Shown one piece after another: positions 8,474 to 17,871 of a stretch of 64,000 bases of DNA. Source of the DNA: Flexivirga oryzae (lineage in GTDB: Bacteria; Actinomycetota; Actinomycetes; Actinomycetales; Dermatophilaceae); assembly GCF_014190805.1 (NCBI RefSeq), contig NZ_JACHVQ010000001.1, positions 2,480,001-2,544,000 of the forward strand, given 5' to 3'. Position 1 is the first letter of the stretch; the number at the start of each line of letters is the position of its first letter. The notes below the pieces were generated by a model that ran no database searches, had not been told where the DNA came from, and saw only the letters and a list, made by a program, of their open reading frames with translations. Position numbers and translations under genes: made by a program.

Positions 8474-8911
8474 TCAGCAGGGGCCGTGCAGGCCGAGCTG
8501 GGTGCGCACCGACGCCGGCGCGATGCCGCAGCCGACGCTGAAGGTGCCGAGGTCACGGACCGCCCATCCGCCGGCGGTCTTCTGCAGCAACACCTGCGCC
8601 GGGTCGGTCTGACCGTTCTTCGGGGTGGCGAGAGCACCGGCCCAGCTGCGGTCGGCGCCGGCGAAACGGATCTTGCTGACCGCGACGTTGCTCGGCTTGA
8701 CGACCCCGAGCAGCGTGCTGTGCAGGATCGCGGTGGTGATGCGTTGCTCGTCGGTGGCGGCAGCCCGGTGTGCGGTCGTCGCAACGTGCGCCACCGGCAC
8801 GACTACCGACGGTGCGTGCCGCCCGAGCGCCGACGCCTGGGCCGGCGCAACCGCTGCGGTGCCGGCGATGAGAAGTGCTCCGATGGTGACGGTGACCGTG
8901 GTGCGCTTCAT
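8474..8911 (-). CDS. Small secreted hypothetical protein
   Basis: 145 residues with a clear signal peptide (MKRTTVTVTIGALLIAGTAAVAPAQASA; cleavage probably after AQA-SA near residue 28). The mature part has a single pair of Cys near the C-terminus (VGCGIAP and HGPC end), which could form a disulphide. The tail resembles small exported proteins that carry an ITTAILHS helix, a WAGALA strand and an AQVLLQKTAGGWAVRDLG strand. No family is recognised. It stands alone, about 170 bases from the divergent LOG gene. Confidence 0.7.
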   Translation of the reverse strand: MKRTTVTVTIGALLIAGTAAVAPAQASALGRHAPSVVVPVAHVATTAHRAAATDEQRITTAILHSTLLGVVKPSNVAVSKIRFAGADRSWAGALATPKNGQTDPAQVLLQKTAGGWAVRDLGTFSVGCGIAPASVRTQLGLHGPC

Positions 8912-9080
8912 GTGACGTTCCTTCCTTTCCGCGGCATCCGCCGCGTACCCCGAGTCGGTCGAGCGCGGTCACGCCCGACACGTGTGGAAGACGCCTCAGT
9001 CTCCCACTCCGTTGGCACGATTTCGCACCTGTGACCGGATCGTGACCTCGATCTCCGAGGGGATCCGATTGAATCGACGG

Positions 9081-10244
9081 ATGTCCACCAGCGAAGTCGA
9101 ATCCCTCGCGAAACTGCGGCGATTGCTCGCCGACGGCAGCTCCGTGCAGGACCTGCGGCTGCAGGACCTGGACCTGACCGAGGTCGAGTCGCAACTGATG
9201 GCCATCGACGACTTCACCGGCGTGGTGGTGCTCGGCGGACGGATGAGCGACCGGCTGCACCGCCACCTGCGGTTGCACGGCGCCCTGGTCTTCCCGGCGG
9301 ACCCCGGCGTGCCCTTCGACGCCTGGCGCACCCACCTCTACCGGCCCCGTGAGTTGTATGCCGGACTGCGCGACGGCGGGTATGTCGCAACACCCGACGC
9401 CCGCACCTACCAGTGGTCACTCGACCCTGACTCCGAACAGGACGTCTACTCGTCCCTGCTGCGGGCGATCCACGACGACAGTGTCCGGGACGCACTCGCC
9501 GAATTCGTCCGCGGCAGAAGGGTGGTCGGGGTCATGGGCGGCCACGCGGTGGCGCGCGGCTCGGCCGACTACGCGGAGGCCGCGCACCTCGGTCACTCCC
9601 TCGCGTCGACCGGGGCACTGGTGGCGACCGGCGGCGGGCCGGGCGCGATGGAGGCCGCGAACCTCGGCGCGCTGTGCGTCGATCCCGATCTCCTGGAGCC
9701 GGCACTCGCCCAACTGGCCACCGTGCCGTCGTTCCGCCCCGACATCACCGCGTGGGCGACGGTGGCCTTCGAGGTGCGTGATCGGGTCACCTCGGACACC
9801 GGGGCCCCGCGCAGCCTGGGCATCCCGACCTGGTTCTACGGCCACGAACCGCCCAACGCGTTCGGCAACCGGACGGCGAAGTACTTCTCCAACGCCCTGC
9901 GCGAGGACGTCCTGCTGAAGGTCTGCAACGGCGGGATCATCGTGCTGCCGGGCGCCGCCGGGACGGTGCAGGAGATCTTCCAGGTCGCGACGGCGCTCTA
10001 CTACGCTGACGGGGCGGTACCGTTGCCACCGCTGGTGCTGGTGGGCAGGGAGCACTGGCAGCGCAACGTCCCGGTCTGGGACGCGCTGCAGGCCCTGGCA
10101 GCGGATCGCGTCATGGCGGGCGCCATACACCTCGTTGACGACGTGGACAGCGCTTGCCGCACAATTGGTCGCATAGGTGACACACAGCGTTCGATCGATC
10201 AGCCGTCAGGAGGTGACCAGGACCGGTGGCCGACGACCCCGTGA
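9081..10244 (+). CDS. LOG-family (lysine decarboxylase-like) nucleotide hydrolase
   Basis: 387 residues from the ATG at 9081; the frame is open further upstream but without a credible start. The Rossmann-type core has VVGVMGGHAVARGS near 150, GALVATGGGPGAMEAANLGA near 195, and the LOG signature as LPGAAGTVQEIF near 320 (family PGGxGTxxE, here with A-A-G). LOG enzymes hydrolyse nucleoside 5'-monophosphates to release the base, as in cytokinin activation. The long N-terminal domain (about 130 residues) is found in the larger bacterial subfamily. The 3' end overlaps the next gene by 19 bases, so the two are translationally linked. Confidence 0.85.
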   Translation: MSTSEVESLAKLRRLLADGSSVQDLRLQDLDLTEVESQLMAIDDFTGVVVLGGRMSDRLHRHLRLHGALVFPADPGVPFDAWRTHLYRPRELYAGLRDGGYVATPDARTYQWSLDPDSEQDVYSSLLRAIHDDSVRDALAEFVRGRRVVGVMGGHAVARGSADYAEAAHLGHSLASTGALVATGGGPGAMEAANLGALCVDPDLLEPALAQLATVPSFRPDITAWATVAFEVRDRVTSDTGAPRSLGIPTWFYGHEPPNAFGNRTAKYFSNALREDVLLKVCNGGIIVLPGAAGTVQEIFQVATALYYADGAVPLPPLVLVGREHWQRNVPVWDALQALAADRVMAGAIHLVDDVDSACRTIGRIGDTQRSIDQPSGGDQDRWPTTP

Positions 10245-11239
10245 CGCCCTCCGACCTGAGCTTCTCGCCGTTCGCGGTCTCCGTGCTGCGCGCCGCCGAC
10301 CGGCGGATGCGCTCCTCCGACCGCGGCGACATGATGACCCGCTACGCGGCCTGCCGCGCGGCGATGTGCGCACTGACCCGGGTGGACACCTTCTACGTCG
10401 GCCACTACATCGGCAAGACGACCCTGTCGATCCCCTATTGCGTTGACAACAAACAGTTCCTGAGCGCCGACGTGCAGCAGTTCGGCCCCAATGGATTGTC
10501 GGAGTACATCCGGTCGACCGGGCAGATCTACCGCTTCGGGCAGGACGGCGGACGCCGTGCGCGGATGGGCTGGAAAACCACGGAGAACCCCGTCATGGAC
10601 GTCGTCGTGGTGCCGTTGCGGCACTCCGAGACCGAGGAGGTGCTCGGGATGATGTGTGTCGAGAGCACCGTCGCGGGCACCTACGACGACGAGATCGTGC
10701 GGGCCCTGCAGTGGCTGGCCAAGGCCCTGGTCTGGGAGATGACCCAGGACCGCAGCTTCGCCGACGACCTCGGCCTCTACGAGCTCTACCCCGAGCTGGA
10801 CAGCACCCGCCCGAGGGACGAGACCGAGATGCTCCGGACACTCACCGGGGAGCTGGAGCGGCTGCGGTTGGCGCTGCGCGCTATCGACCTGCCGGACGAC
10901 CCGAAGCTCGCCGAGGCCACCCGGTTGATCGAGGACGCCAAGGCATGCGGCGAGCGGCTGCACATGCGGCTCGCCGACACGCTGGCGACGACCCACCCCG
11001 ACGACCCGGCGCTGAAGGACAACACGGCGGGGCTGACGACCCGGGAGCTGGAGATCGCCACGCTGATCGCCGTGGACGGCCTGACCAATCGCGAGCTGGC
11101 AGAACGCCTGTTCATCTCGGAGAAGACCGTCAAGGTGCACGTCGGAAACGTCCTGCGCAAGCTGGGGATCGCGCAACGATCGGCGATCGCGTACGTCATC
11201 GGTGCGATTCACCCATCAGCGTCCCCGAAGGAGCAGTGA
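10226..11239 (+). CDS. GAF-domain LuxR-type transcriptional regulator
   Basis: 337 residues from a GTG at 10226, with AGGAGG about 13 bases upstream. Residues about 10-165 form a GAF-like sensor (RVDTFYVGHYIGKTTLSIPY, then VMDVVVVPLRHSETEEVLGMMCVES). A helical linker rich in Leu, Arg and Glu (residues 190-255) follows. The C-terminal LuxR HTH is complete: LTTRELEIATLIAVDGLTNRELAERLFISEKTVKVHVGNVLRKLGI (shown by TTREL, TNRELAE, KTVKVHV). No receiver domain is present, so it probably responds to a small ligand. It overlaps the LOG gene at its start and the convergent PAP2 gene by 44 bases at its end. Confidence 0.85.
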   Translation: MADDPVTPSDLSFSPFAVSVLRAADRRMRSSDRGDMMTRYAACRAAMCALTRVDTFYVGHYIGKTTLSIPYCVDNKQFLSADVQQFGPNGLSEYIRSTGQIYRFGQDGGRRARMGWKTTENPVMDVVVVPLRHSETEEVLGMMCVESTVAGTYDDEIVRALQWLAKALVWEMTQDRSFADDLGLYELYPELDSTRPRDETEMLRTLTGELERLRLALRAIDLPDDPKLAEATRLIEDAKACGERLHMRLADTLATTHPDDPALKDNTAGLTTRELEIATLIAVDGLTNRELAERLFISEKTVKVHVGNVLRKLGIAQRSAIAYVIGAIHPSASPKEQ

Positions 11240-12056
11240 CCGGCTCCGGCGCCAGCACCGTCGCGTCACCCTGCCCGTCCCGCCAGCGGTGCCATGCCGC
11301 CAGCACCCCGTGCCGCAGCCATGCCGCGGCGATGAGTATGGCGATCGCGACGACGCCGTCCAGCCACCAGTGGTTCGCCGTGGCGACCACGACGAACACC
11401 GTGAGCACGAAGTGCAACGGCCCGACGAAACGCCACCGAGACGTGCTCACCCGCCACGTGTACCACCCGACCACGGCCGCGAAGAGCACGTGCACGGACG
11501 GCATCGCACCGAAGTTGTCCACGGAGAAGCCGGCGTTGTAGACCGACTGGCCGTAGACCTCGGCGGTGTCGACATACCCCGGCAGCAGCCGCGGCGGGGC
11601 AACCGCGAGGAACTGCACGAGGAAACAGCCCAGGGTGCTGAGCGCGATCGTGGTGCGCACCGCCGGGTAACGGTCACGGTGCCGGAAATACATCCACAGC
11701 AGGAAGATCCCCATCACCGTGAAGTGCATGCTCGCGTAGAAGAGGTTCGCGAGTTTCACGACGTCGGGGTGCCCCAGGATGAGGTCCTGCACGCTGCGCT
11801 CGTTCGGGAAGAACATCGCCGACTGCACCCGCTCGATCCAGTGCGCCCGACCGATCGCGTCCCCGCCGTCACTGGAGGTGACCATCTGAATGATCTGCCA
11901 GAACGAGAAGAGCAACGCGATGATCGACGCCTCCCTGCAGAACGTGGCCAGCCCGGGCAACCGCTTGCGCAGCACCGGCCAGAGCACGCCGAGGACCAGG
12001 CCGAGCACCAGGGCCTGGCGCCAGGTCAGCATGAGGTTGGGCATCGAGGAGAACAT
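11196..12056 (-). CDS. PAP2-type membrane phosphatase / inositol-phosphotransferase-like protein
   Basis: 286 residues with about six membrane segments. PAP2 superfamily catalytic parts are present in the variant form of the PAP2_3 branch: APPRLLPG (motif 1-like), AMPSVHVLFA (motif 2, PSxH), and TANHWWLDGV (motif 3, the catalytic His with Asp). Members remove or exchange phosphate head groups on lipids, at the outer face of the membrane. In actinobacteria close relatives are often annotated as inositol phosphorylceramide synthase-like. The lipid substrate is not predictable. The C-terminus is cytoplasmic and polar (QGDATVLAPEP). Confidence 0.8.
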   Translation of the reverse strand: MFSSMPNLMLTWRQALVLGLVLGVLWPVLRKRLPGLATFCREASIIALLFSFWQIIQMVTSSDGGDAIGRAHWIERVQSAMFFPNERSVQDLILGHPDVVKLANLFYASMHFTVMGIFLLWMYFRHRDRYPAVRTTIALSTLGCFLVQFLAVAPPRLLPGYVDTAEVYGQSVYNAGFSVDNFGAMPSVHVLFAAVVGWYTWRVSTSRWRFVGPLHFVLTVFVVVATANHWWLDGVVAIAILIAAAWLRHGVLAAWHRWRDGQGDATVLAPEPVTAPSGTLMGESHR

Positions 12057-12114
12057 GGTCGCCGGGTCAGGCTAGCCGACCGCGCCAACGCTGCCCGGCC
12101 CGGCAGCGCGCGGG

Positions 12115-12813
12115 CTACGGCAGCTCGGTCGGCGGACGCAGGTCGGCGTGCTCACGCAGATAGGTGAGGACGGCGTTGACCCGCCGGTCGGTGCTCGCTT
12201 CACGGGACAGGTCGAGTTTGGTGAGTATGGCGCTGACGTGTTTCTCCACCGCCGATTCCGACAGGCACAGGTCGCTCGCGATTCCCCGGTTGGTGCGCCC
12301 TTGCGCCATCAGCCGGAGCACGTCGGTCTCGCGGGCGGTGAGCAGCCGCAGCGGCGACCGGCTGCGCCGCACCCGGCTGGCGACCATCGACTCCACGACG
12401 AGCGGGTCGACGACCGAGCCGCCGGCGGCGACCGCGCGGACGGCGCCGATCAGCTCGTCCAGTTCGCCGACGCGGTCCTTGAGCAGGTAGGCCAACCCGG
12501 CGGTGCCGTACTCGAACAGCGCGAACGCGTAGGCCTCGTCCGCGTGTTGCGACAGGATCACCACCCCGGTCCGCGGATCCTGGCGGCGGATGTCGTGCGC
12601 AGCGTCAACCCCCTCCATCCCGTGGTCCGGGGGCATCCGGATGTCGCTGACGACCACATCCGGTCGCAGGGTCCGTGCGGCGTCGAGGAGTTGCAGCTTG
12701 TCGCCGACCGTGGCCACGACCGTCACCTCCCCGGACTCCTCCAACAGCCGGCGCACACCTTCGCGGACGAGGTAGTTGTCCTCGGCGACGACGACCCGCA
12801 GCGGCTCAGGCAT
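12115..12813 (-). CDS. NarL/FixJ-family response regulator
   Basis: 232 residues. The receiver domain begins RVVVAEDNYLVREGVRRLL (acidic pair E-D), with the phosphoacceptor Asp in VVVSDIRMPP and the Lys in LLKDRV. The C-terminal LuxR-type HTH reads LTARETDVLRLMAQGRTNRGIA, then SESAVEKHVSAIL. The ATG at 12813 is chosen because the receiver starts at once; the frame extends upstream into the kinase gene. It overlaps the kinase by 8 bases, so the pair is co-translated. It is expected to be phosphorylated by the adjacent kinase; the target genes are unknown. Confidence 0.9.
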   Translation of the reverse strand: MPEPLRVVVAEDNYLVREGVRRLLEESGEVTVVATVGDKLQLLDAARTLRPDVVVSDIRMPPDHGMEGVDAAHDIRRQDPRTGVVILSQHADEAYAFALFEYGTAGLAYLLKDRVGELDELIGAVRAVAAGGSVVDPLVVESMVASRVRRSRSPLRLLTARETDVLRLMAQGRTNRGIASDLCLSESAVEKHVSAILTKLDLSREASTDRRVNAVLTYLREHADLRPPTELP

Positions 12814-14956
12814 CGGCTGCCGCGCCGATCGGAAGGAGTGCCTCCAGCTGGGTGCCCCGGCCGGGGGCGGACTGCACGTGCAGGACGCCGCCGACAGCAC
12901 CGACCCGATCCGCCAGCCCAGCAAGGCCGGTCCCCACGGTGTCCGCGGCCAGGAAGCCGGCCCCGTCGTCGCTGACCCGCAGCCGAAGGCGCTCCCCGTC
13001 GGTGTGCAGTTCCACGCGCACCTCGTGCGCGCCGGCATGTTTGAGCACGTTCGTCAGCGCTTCGGCCACCACGAAGTACGCCGTCGACTCGATCTGGTCT
13101 TCCAGGCGTGTCGTGCGCATTCGCTCGCCGGCCTCGACCACCACGCCGATCGGCAGTTTCGCCACCCGTGCTTCGACCGCAGCGAGCAATCCGCGGTCGG
13201 CGAGCACGGGCGGCCTGATTCCCTGCACCAGCTCCCGCAACCCCGTGAGGATCTCGGTCGCCGCCAGCCGGGCCTCCTCGAAGGTGCGGCGGGCGGCCGC
13301 GGCGTCCCTGGTCAACTGGTTCAGACCGAGCCGCAACTGCGCGGTGACCGCGACGACCTCTTGCTGTATCCCGTCGTGCAGATCGCGTTCCAGCCGTCGC
13401 CGCTCGGTGTCCTGGGCGTGCACCAACCGACGGCGGGACTCGACCAGCTCCTCAGCCTGCCGCCTGGTCTCGGCAAGCTGCGCGGCGAGCTCGGCGGCGA
13501 AGTGCGCTGCGCGGACGGCGAGGGCGGTCTGCCGCGCGACGGTGACCAACAGGTGGCGGTCGTCCTCGCTCAGCGAGCCACCGTGGACCGGTGGGCCGCA
13601 CTCGATCCGACCCACCACGTCGTCCCGGTCCACCAGGTCGATCGACAGGTCCACCACATCGTCCCCGTCCGCCACCGCGCCGGCGGCACCGATCTCCTCC
13701 GCCACGGCGCTGCCGGGCAGGACGAGCAGCAACCTGGCCCAGGTCACGCTGAGTCCGTCGACGATCATCGCGGCGGCACGCGGGCCCAGCTCGTGCAGGT
13801 CGGCCGCGTGCTCCAGCGCCTCGCCGAAGGCACCCAGCAGCTGCGGACCGGACGGCCGCTGCCCGTAGACGCGGGCACTGGCCCACCGGTCCAGCCTCCG
13901 GCGCACCGGTGCGAGCGCGAGCACCACGACGATCGTGACCACGACGGTCGCGAGCAACGGCAGCCGGCGACCCGCGGTCACCCCGAGCGCGGTCGCGACC
14001 AGCAGACAGCCGACCCCGATCAGGGCGCTCACGGCTCCGTAGACCACCGAACGCCGCACGGCCAGGCGGATGTCCAGCAACCGGTGGCGCAGCAGCGCGA
14101 TCCAGATCGCGACCGGGACGAAGGCCAACGCGGGGACCCACACGGCGTAGAAGGTGGTGACCTGGATCGTGTGGGGCAACAGGCCGTATGCCGTGAGCAG
14201 TTGCACGAGCACCACGTCCGCGCCAACCGCCAGTGCCGCGAGCAACAACCAGTACGTCTGCAACTGCTGACGATGCGGCAACCGCCGATATCGGACCACG
14301 AGCAGCGCGGCTCCGACCAGGCCGAACTGGGTCGCCACGTGGTAGCTGACGATCACCGCCGGCGCAGCGAAGGCGAGCGGCGTCCACGACCACAGACCGG
14401 GCACCGTGTCGGCGCGGCTCGCGGCATACACCGGTGCCGGCAACGTCGCATTGCTCAGGACCAACAACACCGGCAGCACACCGACGGACCAGCCGAACAC
14501 GCGCAGCACCACACGCTCGTGTCCGCGGCGCACCGCGCCATCCGGGAACAGCAGGAACATGGCACCCATCGCGGCGGGTCCGGCGATGTCGCAGACGTAT
14601 TCGGCGACGACGGCCAGCCACGCCCAGGGCTCGTGACCCGCCAGGAAGGTGCTGGACGCGGTGCCCAGGGCCGTCGCGACCGCCATGCAGCAGCTCATCG
14701 CGAGCAGCAGGCGCGGAATGCGCTCACCCGCCCGCAGCCAGGTGAGCGCCACGCCGGTGAGGTAGCCGGGCAGCAGCCCGGCGAGCGTCCACACCTGCGG
14801 CTGTTTGACCCCGAACGGGCCGGGTGTCCGCACGCCCCAGACCGCAGCGACGATCAGGCCGGCGGCCCCGGCAACGGCCAGCCATACCAATGGGCGCCGC
14901 AACGCCGCGGACCATCGCACCTCTTCAGAGTGCACCCGGACGTGCCGCCGGTCCAT
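12806..14956 (-). CDS. Membrane sensor histidine kinase (NarL-partner type)
   Basis: 716 residues. The N-terminal half has about eight to ten hydrophobic segments (for example VWLAVAGAAGLIVAAVWGV, and LPLLATVVVTIVVVLALAPV near 350), then a GAF-like region, a coiled-coil linker (AAELAAQLAETRRQAEELVESRR in part), the HisKA_3 box ERRRLERDLHDGIQQEVVAV with the phosphoacceptor His, and an HATPase domain (EALTNVLKHAGA, DDGAGF, GTGLAGLADRV). The many membrane segments suggest sensing within the membrane. A GTG at 14968 is an alternative start. It faces away from the membrane-protein gene at 15108, and the two share a 150-base promoter region. Confidence 0.88.
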   Translation of the reverse strand: MDRRHVRVHSEEVRWSAALRRPLVWLAVAGAAGLIVAAVWGVRTPGPFGVKQPQVWTLAGLLPGYLTGVALTWLRAGERIPRLLLAMSCCMAVATALGTASSTFLAGHEPWAWLAVVAEYVCDIAGPAAMGAMFLLFPDGAVRRGHERVVLRVFGWSVGVLPVLLVLSNATLPAPVYAASRADTVPGLWSWTPLAFAAPAVIVSYHVATQFGLVGAALLVVRYRRLPHRQQLQTYWLLLAALAVGADVVLVQLLTAYGLLPHTIQVTTFYAVWVPALAFVPVAIWIALLRHRLLDIRLAVRRSVVYGAVSALIGVGCLLVATALGVTAGRRLPLLATVVVTIVVVLALAPVRRRLDRWASARVYGQRPSGPQLLGAFGEALEHAADLHELGPRAAAMIVDGLSVTWARLLLVLPGSAVAEEIGAAGAVADGDDVVDLSIDLVDRDDVVGRIECGPPVHGGSLSEDDRHLLVTVARQTALAVRAAHFAAELAAQLAETRRQAEELVESRRRLVHAQDTERRRLERDLHDGIQQEVVAVTAQLRLGLNQLTRDAAAARRTFEEARLAATEILTGLRELVQGIRPPVLADRGLLAAVEARVAKLPIGVVVEAGERMRTTRLEDQIESTAYFVVAEALTNVLKHAGAHEVRVELHTDGERLRLRVSDDGAGFLAADTVGTGLAGLADRVGAVGGVLHVQSAPGRGTQLEALLPIGAAADA

Positions 14957-15107
14957 CGGAAAGTCCACCGGACCGCCCGGAGGTTTTCCTCAGGCGCGGC
15001 TGAGGCAGCCCGCACCCGAAGTCGGACGTGCGCTGGGTTCCGCCGAATATGTTGCGACTCTTAGCGTTTCGAGGGTGACCGATGCCGCATCGAACCGAGG
15101 AGACAGC

Positions 15108-15785
15108 ATGAACGCCCATCCGCCCGCATCCAAGACTGCCCCGATCGTGATGGCCTGCGCGGGTGCGCTGGTCTTCATCGGTGGACAGATCCACCCCAAG
15201 GGCCCGCTCGACGAGAACTTGCACACCCTGGAGGGCAACCTGCTGTCCGACAGTGATCGCTGGGACTCCACGCACGCTGTGCTCGCAGTGGCGATCGTGG
15301 TGATGACGGCCGGCCTGGTGCTGATGCTGCGGCACCAGGACATCCGCACCGACCGGATCCTGCACACCGCCACGGTCGTGGCGCTGGTCGGCATGGTGAT
15401 CTCGTGGGCGGAGATGGCGTTCCACATCGCGATGACCTCCGAGGCGCACGCACTGCTGACGGGTGGGCCGACACCGTTGTTCGACACCCACGTGGTCCTG
15501 CAGGCGATCTACACCCCGCTGTTCGGTTGGGGTGTGGCGGTGATGGCGTTGCGCGGCGGCGCGACCCGCCGGTGGGGCAACCCGTGGATCGCGATCCTCG
15601 GTGTCGTCGGCGGGATCGTCTTCGGCTGCTCCGGGCCCGCGGTGGCACTGTGGCCCAACTCCCACGACTCGCTGCTGTTCATCGGCGACGCGCCGCTGGG
15701 CTTGTGGGCGGTGGCGTCCGGGCTCTGGGTGCTCAGGGCGTCCTTCGCACACTCCCGGCCCCGGTCGGAGGCCGGGATACTGTAG
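15108..15785 (+). CDS. Hypothetical multi-spanning membrane protein
   Basis: 225 residues with about six predicted membrane helices (IVMACAGALVFIGGQI; AVLAVAIVVMTAGLVLML; TATVVALVGMVISWAEMAF; the others near 125-200). The ATG at 15108 has a GAGGAGA Shine-Dalgarno sequence 6 bases upstream. Conserved-looking polar residues within the membrane region include H27 in GGQIHPKGP and H108 or so in MAFHIAMTSEAH. No family is recognised. It is divergent from the kinase gene, so it may be that system's target, but this is only positional inference. Confidence 0.65.
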   Translation: MNAHPPASKTAPIVMACAGALVFIGGQIHPKGPLDENLHTLEGNLLSDSDRWDSTHAVLAVAIVVMTAGLVLMLRHQDIRTDRILHTATVVALVGMVISWAEMAFHIAMTSEAHALLTGGPTPLFDTHVVLQAIYTPLFGWGVAVMALRGGATRRWGNPWIAILGVVGGIVFGCSGPAVALWPNSHDSLLFIGDAPLGLWAVASGLWVLRASFAHSRPRSEAGIL

Positions 15786-15792
15786 TAGTGGC

Positions 15793-16956
15793 TCAGGCGG
15801 TCGAGGCGGCGAGCTGCCCGCAGGCTCCGTCGATGTCGGAGCCGCGGGTGTCCCGGATGGTGGTGGGTATGCCGTGGGCGCGCAACCGCTCCACGAACTG
15901 CTGCTCGACACCCTTGCGGGACGCGGTCCACTTCGACCCGGGCGTCGGGTTGAGCGGGATGGGGTTGACGTGCACCCAGCCCTTGCCGCGAGCGCGCAGT
16001 TTCTCCCCGAGCAGGTCGGCCCGCCAGGCGTGGTCGTTGATGTCCTTGATCAGCGCGTACTCGATGGAGACCCGCCGGCCGGTGGTTTCGTAGTAGCGGT
16101 AGGCGGCGTCCAGCGCCTCGTCGACACTCCAGCGGGTGTTGATCGGCACCAGCTCGTTGCGCAGTTCGTCGTCCGGGGCGTGCAACGACAGCGCGAGCGT
16201 GACCGGGATCCCTTCTGCCGCAAGCTTGTCGATGGCGGGCACCAGCCCGACGGTCGACATGGTGACGTGCCGGGCCGACATACCCAGCCCCGCGGGTGCC
16301 GGGTCGACCAGCCGGTGGATGGCGTTGATGGCCTGGCGGTAGTTGGCCAGCGCCTCCCCCATCCCCATGAAGACCACGTTGGAGACGCGCAGCGGCGTCT
16401 CCCGCGACTCGTCGTCGCCACCCGCGAGCGCGCCGGCACGCAGCATGCGCGCACCGGCGACCACCTGCTCGACGATCTCGGCGGTCGTCAGGTTGCGGGT
16501 CAGACCCCCCTGCCCGGTGGCACAGAACGGGCAGTTCATCCCGCAGCCGGCCTGGCTGGAGATGCACATCGTGACCCGGCCGGGATAGCGCATCAGCACC
16601 GACTCGACCAGCGCACCGTCGAACAGCCGCCAGACCTGTTTGATGGTGCGGCCGTCGTCGGCGTGCAGCGCCCGCACCGGGGTCAGCAGCTGGGGCAGCA
16701 TCGCCTCGACGAGCTCGGCGCGCCCGGCGGCCGGCAGGTCGGTCATCTCGGCCGACTCGTCGACGAAGTGCTCGAAGTAGTGGGTCGACAGCTGCTTGGC
16801 ACGAAAGCCCTTGTGGCCCAGTGCCTCGACGGCGGCCTTGCGGCCCGCCTCGTCGAGGTCGGCGAGGTGCTGGGGCGGCTTGCCGCGGCGTGGCGCTTTG
16901 AAGGTGAGCTGGCCGGGGACCGGGCGACGGGTCGTGGGATCGGGCAGGTCTGTCAT
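15793..16956 (-). CDS. rlmN: 23S rRNA (A2503-C2)/tRNA (A37-C2) methyltransferase RlmN
   Basis: 387 residues. It is a radical-SAM enzyme: the CxxxCxxC cluster ligand motif is seen in GCGMNCPFCATG near residue 135. Other family blocks are TLALSLHAPDDELRNELVPIN, EYALIKDINDHAWRADLL, and NPIPLNPTPG. The conserved catalytic Cys that forms the protein-RNA link is in DIDGACGQL near the C-terminus. It adds a methyl group to C2 of adenine 2503 in 23S rRNA. It begins 2 bases after the cdsA stop, and its GTCATG context is typical of a coupled start. The gene order pyrH-frr-cdsA-rlmN is the standard actinobacterial one. Confidence 0.95.
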   Translation of the reverse strand: MTDLPDPTTRRPVPGQLTFKAPRRGKPPQHLADLDEAGRKAAVEALGHKGFRAKQLSTHYFEHFVDESAEMTDLPAAGRAELVEAMLPQLLTPVRALHADDGRTIKQVWRLFDGALVESVLMRYPGRVTMCISSQAGCGMNCPFCATGQGGLTRNLTTAEIVEQVVAGARMLRAGALAGGDDESRETPLRVSNVVFMGMGEALANYRQAINAIHRLVDPAPAGLGMSARHVTMSTVGLVPAIDKLAAEGIPVTLALSLHAPDDELRNELVPINTRWSVDEALDAAYRYYETTGRRVSIEYALIKDINDHAWRADLLGEKLRARGKGWVHVNPIPLNPTPGSKWTASRKGVEQQFVERLRAHGIPTTIRDTRGSDIDGACGQLAASTA

Positions 16957-16958
16957 GG

Positions 16959-17849
16959 TCAGGTCACCGCCACCAGGGGGGTCAGCACGGCCCAGGCGAC
17001 GGGTACGACGACCAGCAGCGAGTCCAGCCGGTCCATCAGGCCGCCGTGGCCGGGGATGAGGTTGCTCATGTCCTTGATGCCGAGGTCGCGTTTGATCATC
17101 GACTCGCACAGGTCGCCGACGGTGGCCGCCACGACCGCGAGAGCGCCCAGCAATGCACCGACCCACCAGCGGCCGTCCAGGATGAGCCAGACCCCGAGCG
17201 CGCCGCCGACGACACACGCGGTCACCGAGCCGGCGAAACCCTCCCAGGACTTCTTCGGGGAGACGCTCGGCGCCATCGGGTGCTTGCCGGCGACGACCCC
17301 GACGATGTAGCCGCCGATGTCGCTGCAGATGGTGACCAGGATGAACACGACGATGCGCTGCGGGCCGTCGTCCTGCGCGAGCAGCAGCATTGCGAAGCCG
17401 ACGAGTGCCGGCACGTAGAGCACGATGAGGGATCCGCTGGCCATGTCCCGCAGCATGCCGTCGGGGTGGTCCAGCGAGCGCCATACCAGGGTCAGCAGCG
17501 CGGCCACGACGACCGCGAACGCCAGCGCCGACGCCCCCCACACGTAGGCGATCAGCGGGATCGCGGCAGCCGACACGAGCGTCGGTACGGCGGGCGGGTG
17601 CAGCTCGCCGTGGGTCAGCGCGCGCAGCAGTTCGACGCAGCCGATGACCGCCGCCGCCATCGCGACCCCGACGAAGATCTCCTTCTTCAGGAACAGGCTG
17701 AGGATGACGATGAGACCCAGCAGCACCCCGACACCGATCGCGGCGTAGAGGTTGCGCCCGGCGCGGGGCGTCGGATTGTGGGCGGCCGCACCGCCCGTGG
17801 TCGCCTTGCGTGCTTCCCGGGCAGCCCGACGTGACCTGGGCTCAGACAT
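16959..17849 (-). CDS. cdsA: Phosphatidate cytidylyltransferase
   Basis: 296 residues. It makes CDP-diacylglycerol from phosphatidic acid and CTP at the membrane. The CDS signature is complete near the C-terminus: SMIKRDLGIKDMSNLIPGHGG then LMDRLDS. About seven to eight membrane helices precede it. The N-terminus is a basic, Arg/Ala-rich cytoplasmic tail (SRRAAREARKATTGG), common in actinobacterial homologues. It sits 22 bases after frr and 2 before rlmN in one operon. Confidence 0.95.
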   Translation of the reverse strand: MSEPRSRRAAREARKATTGGAAAHNPTPRAGRNLYAAIGVGVLLGLIVILSLFLKKEIFVGVAMAAAVIGCVELLRALTHGELHPPAVPTLVSAAAIPLIAYVWGASALAFAVVVAALLTLVWRSLDHPDGMLRDMASGSLIVLYVPALVGFAMLLLAQDDGPQRIVVFILVTICSDIGGYIVGVVAGKHPMAPSVSPKKSWEGFAGSVTACVVGGALGVWLILDGRWWVGALLGALAVVAATVGDLCESMIKRDLGIKDMSNLIPGHGGLMDRLDSLLVVVPVAWAVLTPLVAVT

Positions 17850-17871
17850 CGTGGTGGCTTCGCGAGCGGCC

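Noticed and set aside
8245..8784. Minus-strand frame of 179 codons across the palindrome at 8248
   Set aside because: Composition is typical of random GC-rich frames and it overlaps the secreted-protein gene.
12776..15064. Open frame of 762 codons on the plus strand
   Set aside because: It is the mirror of the histidine kinase gene, which has complete catalytic motifs on the other strand.
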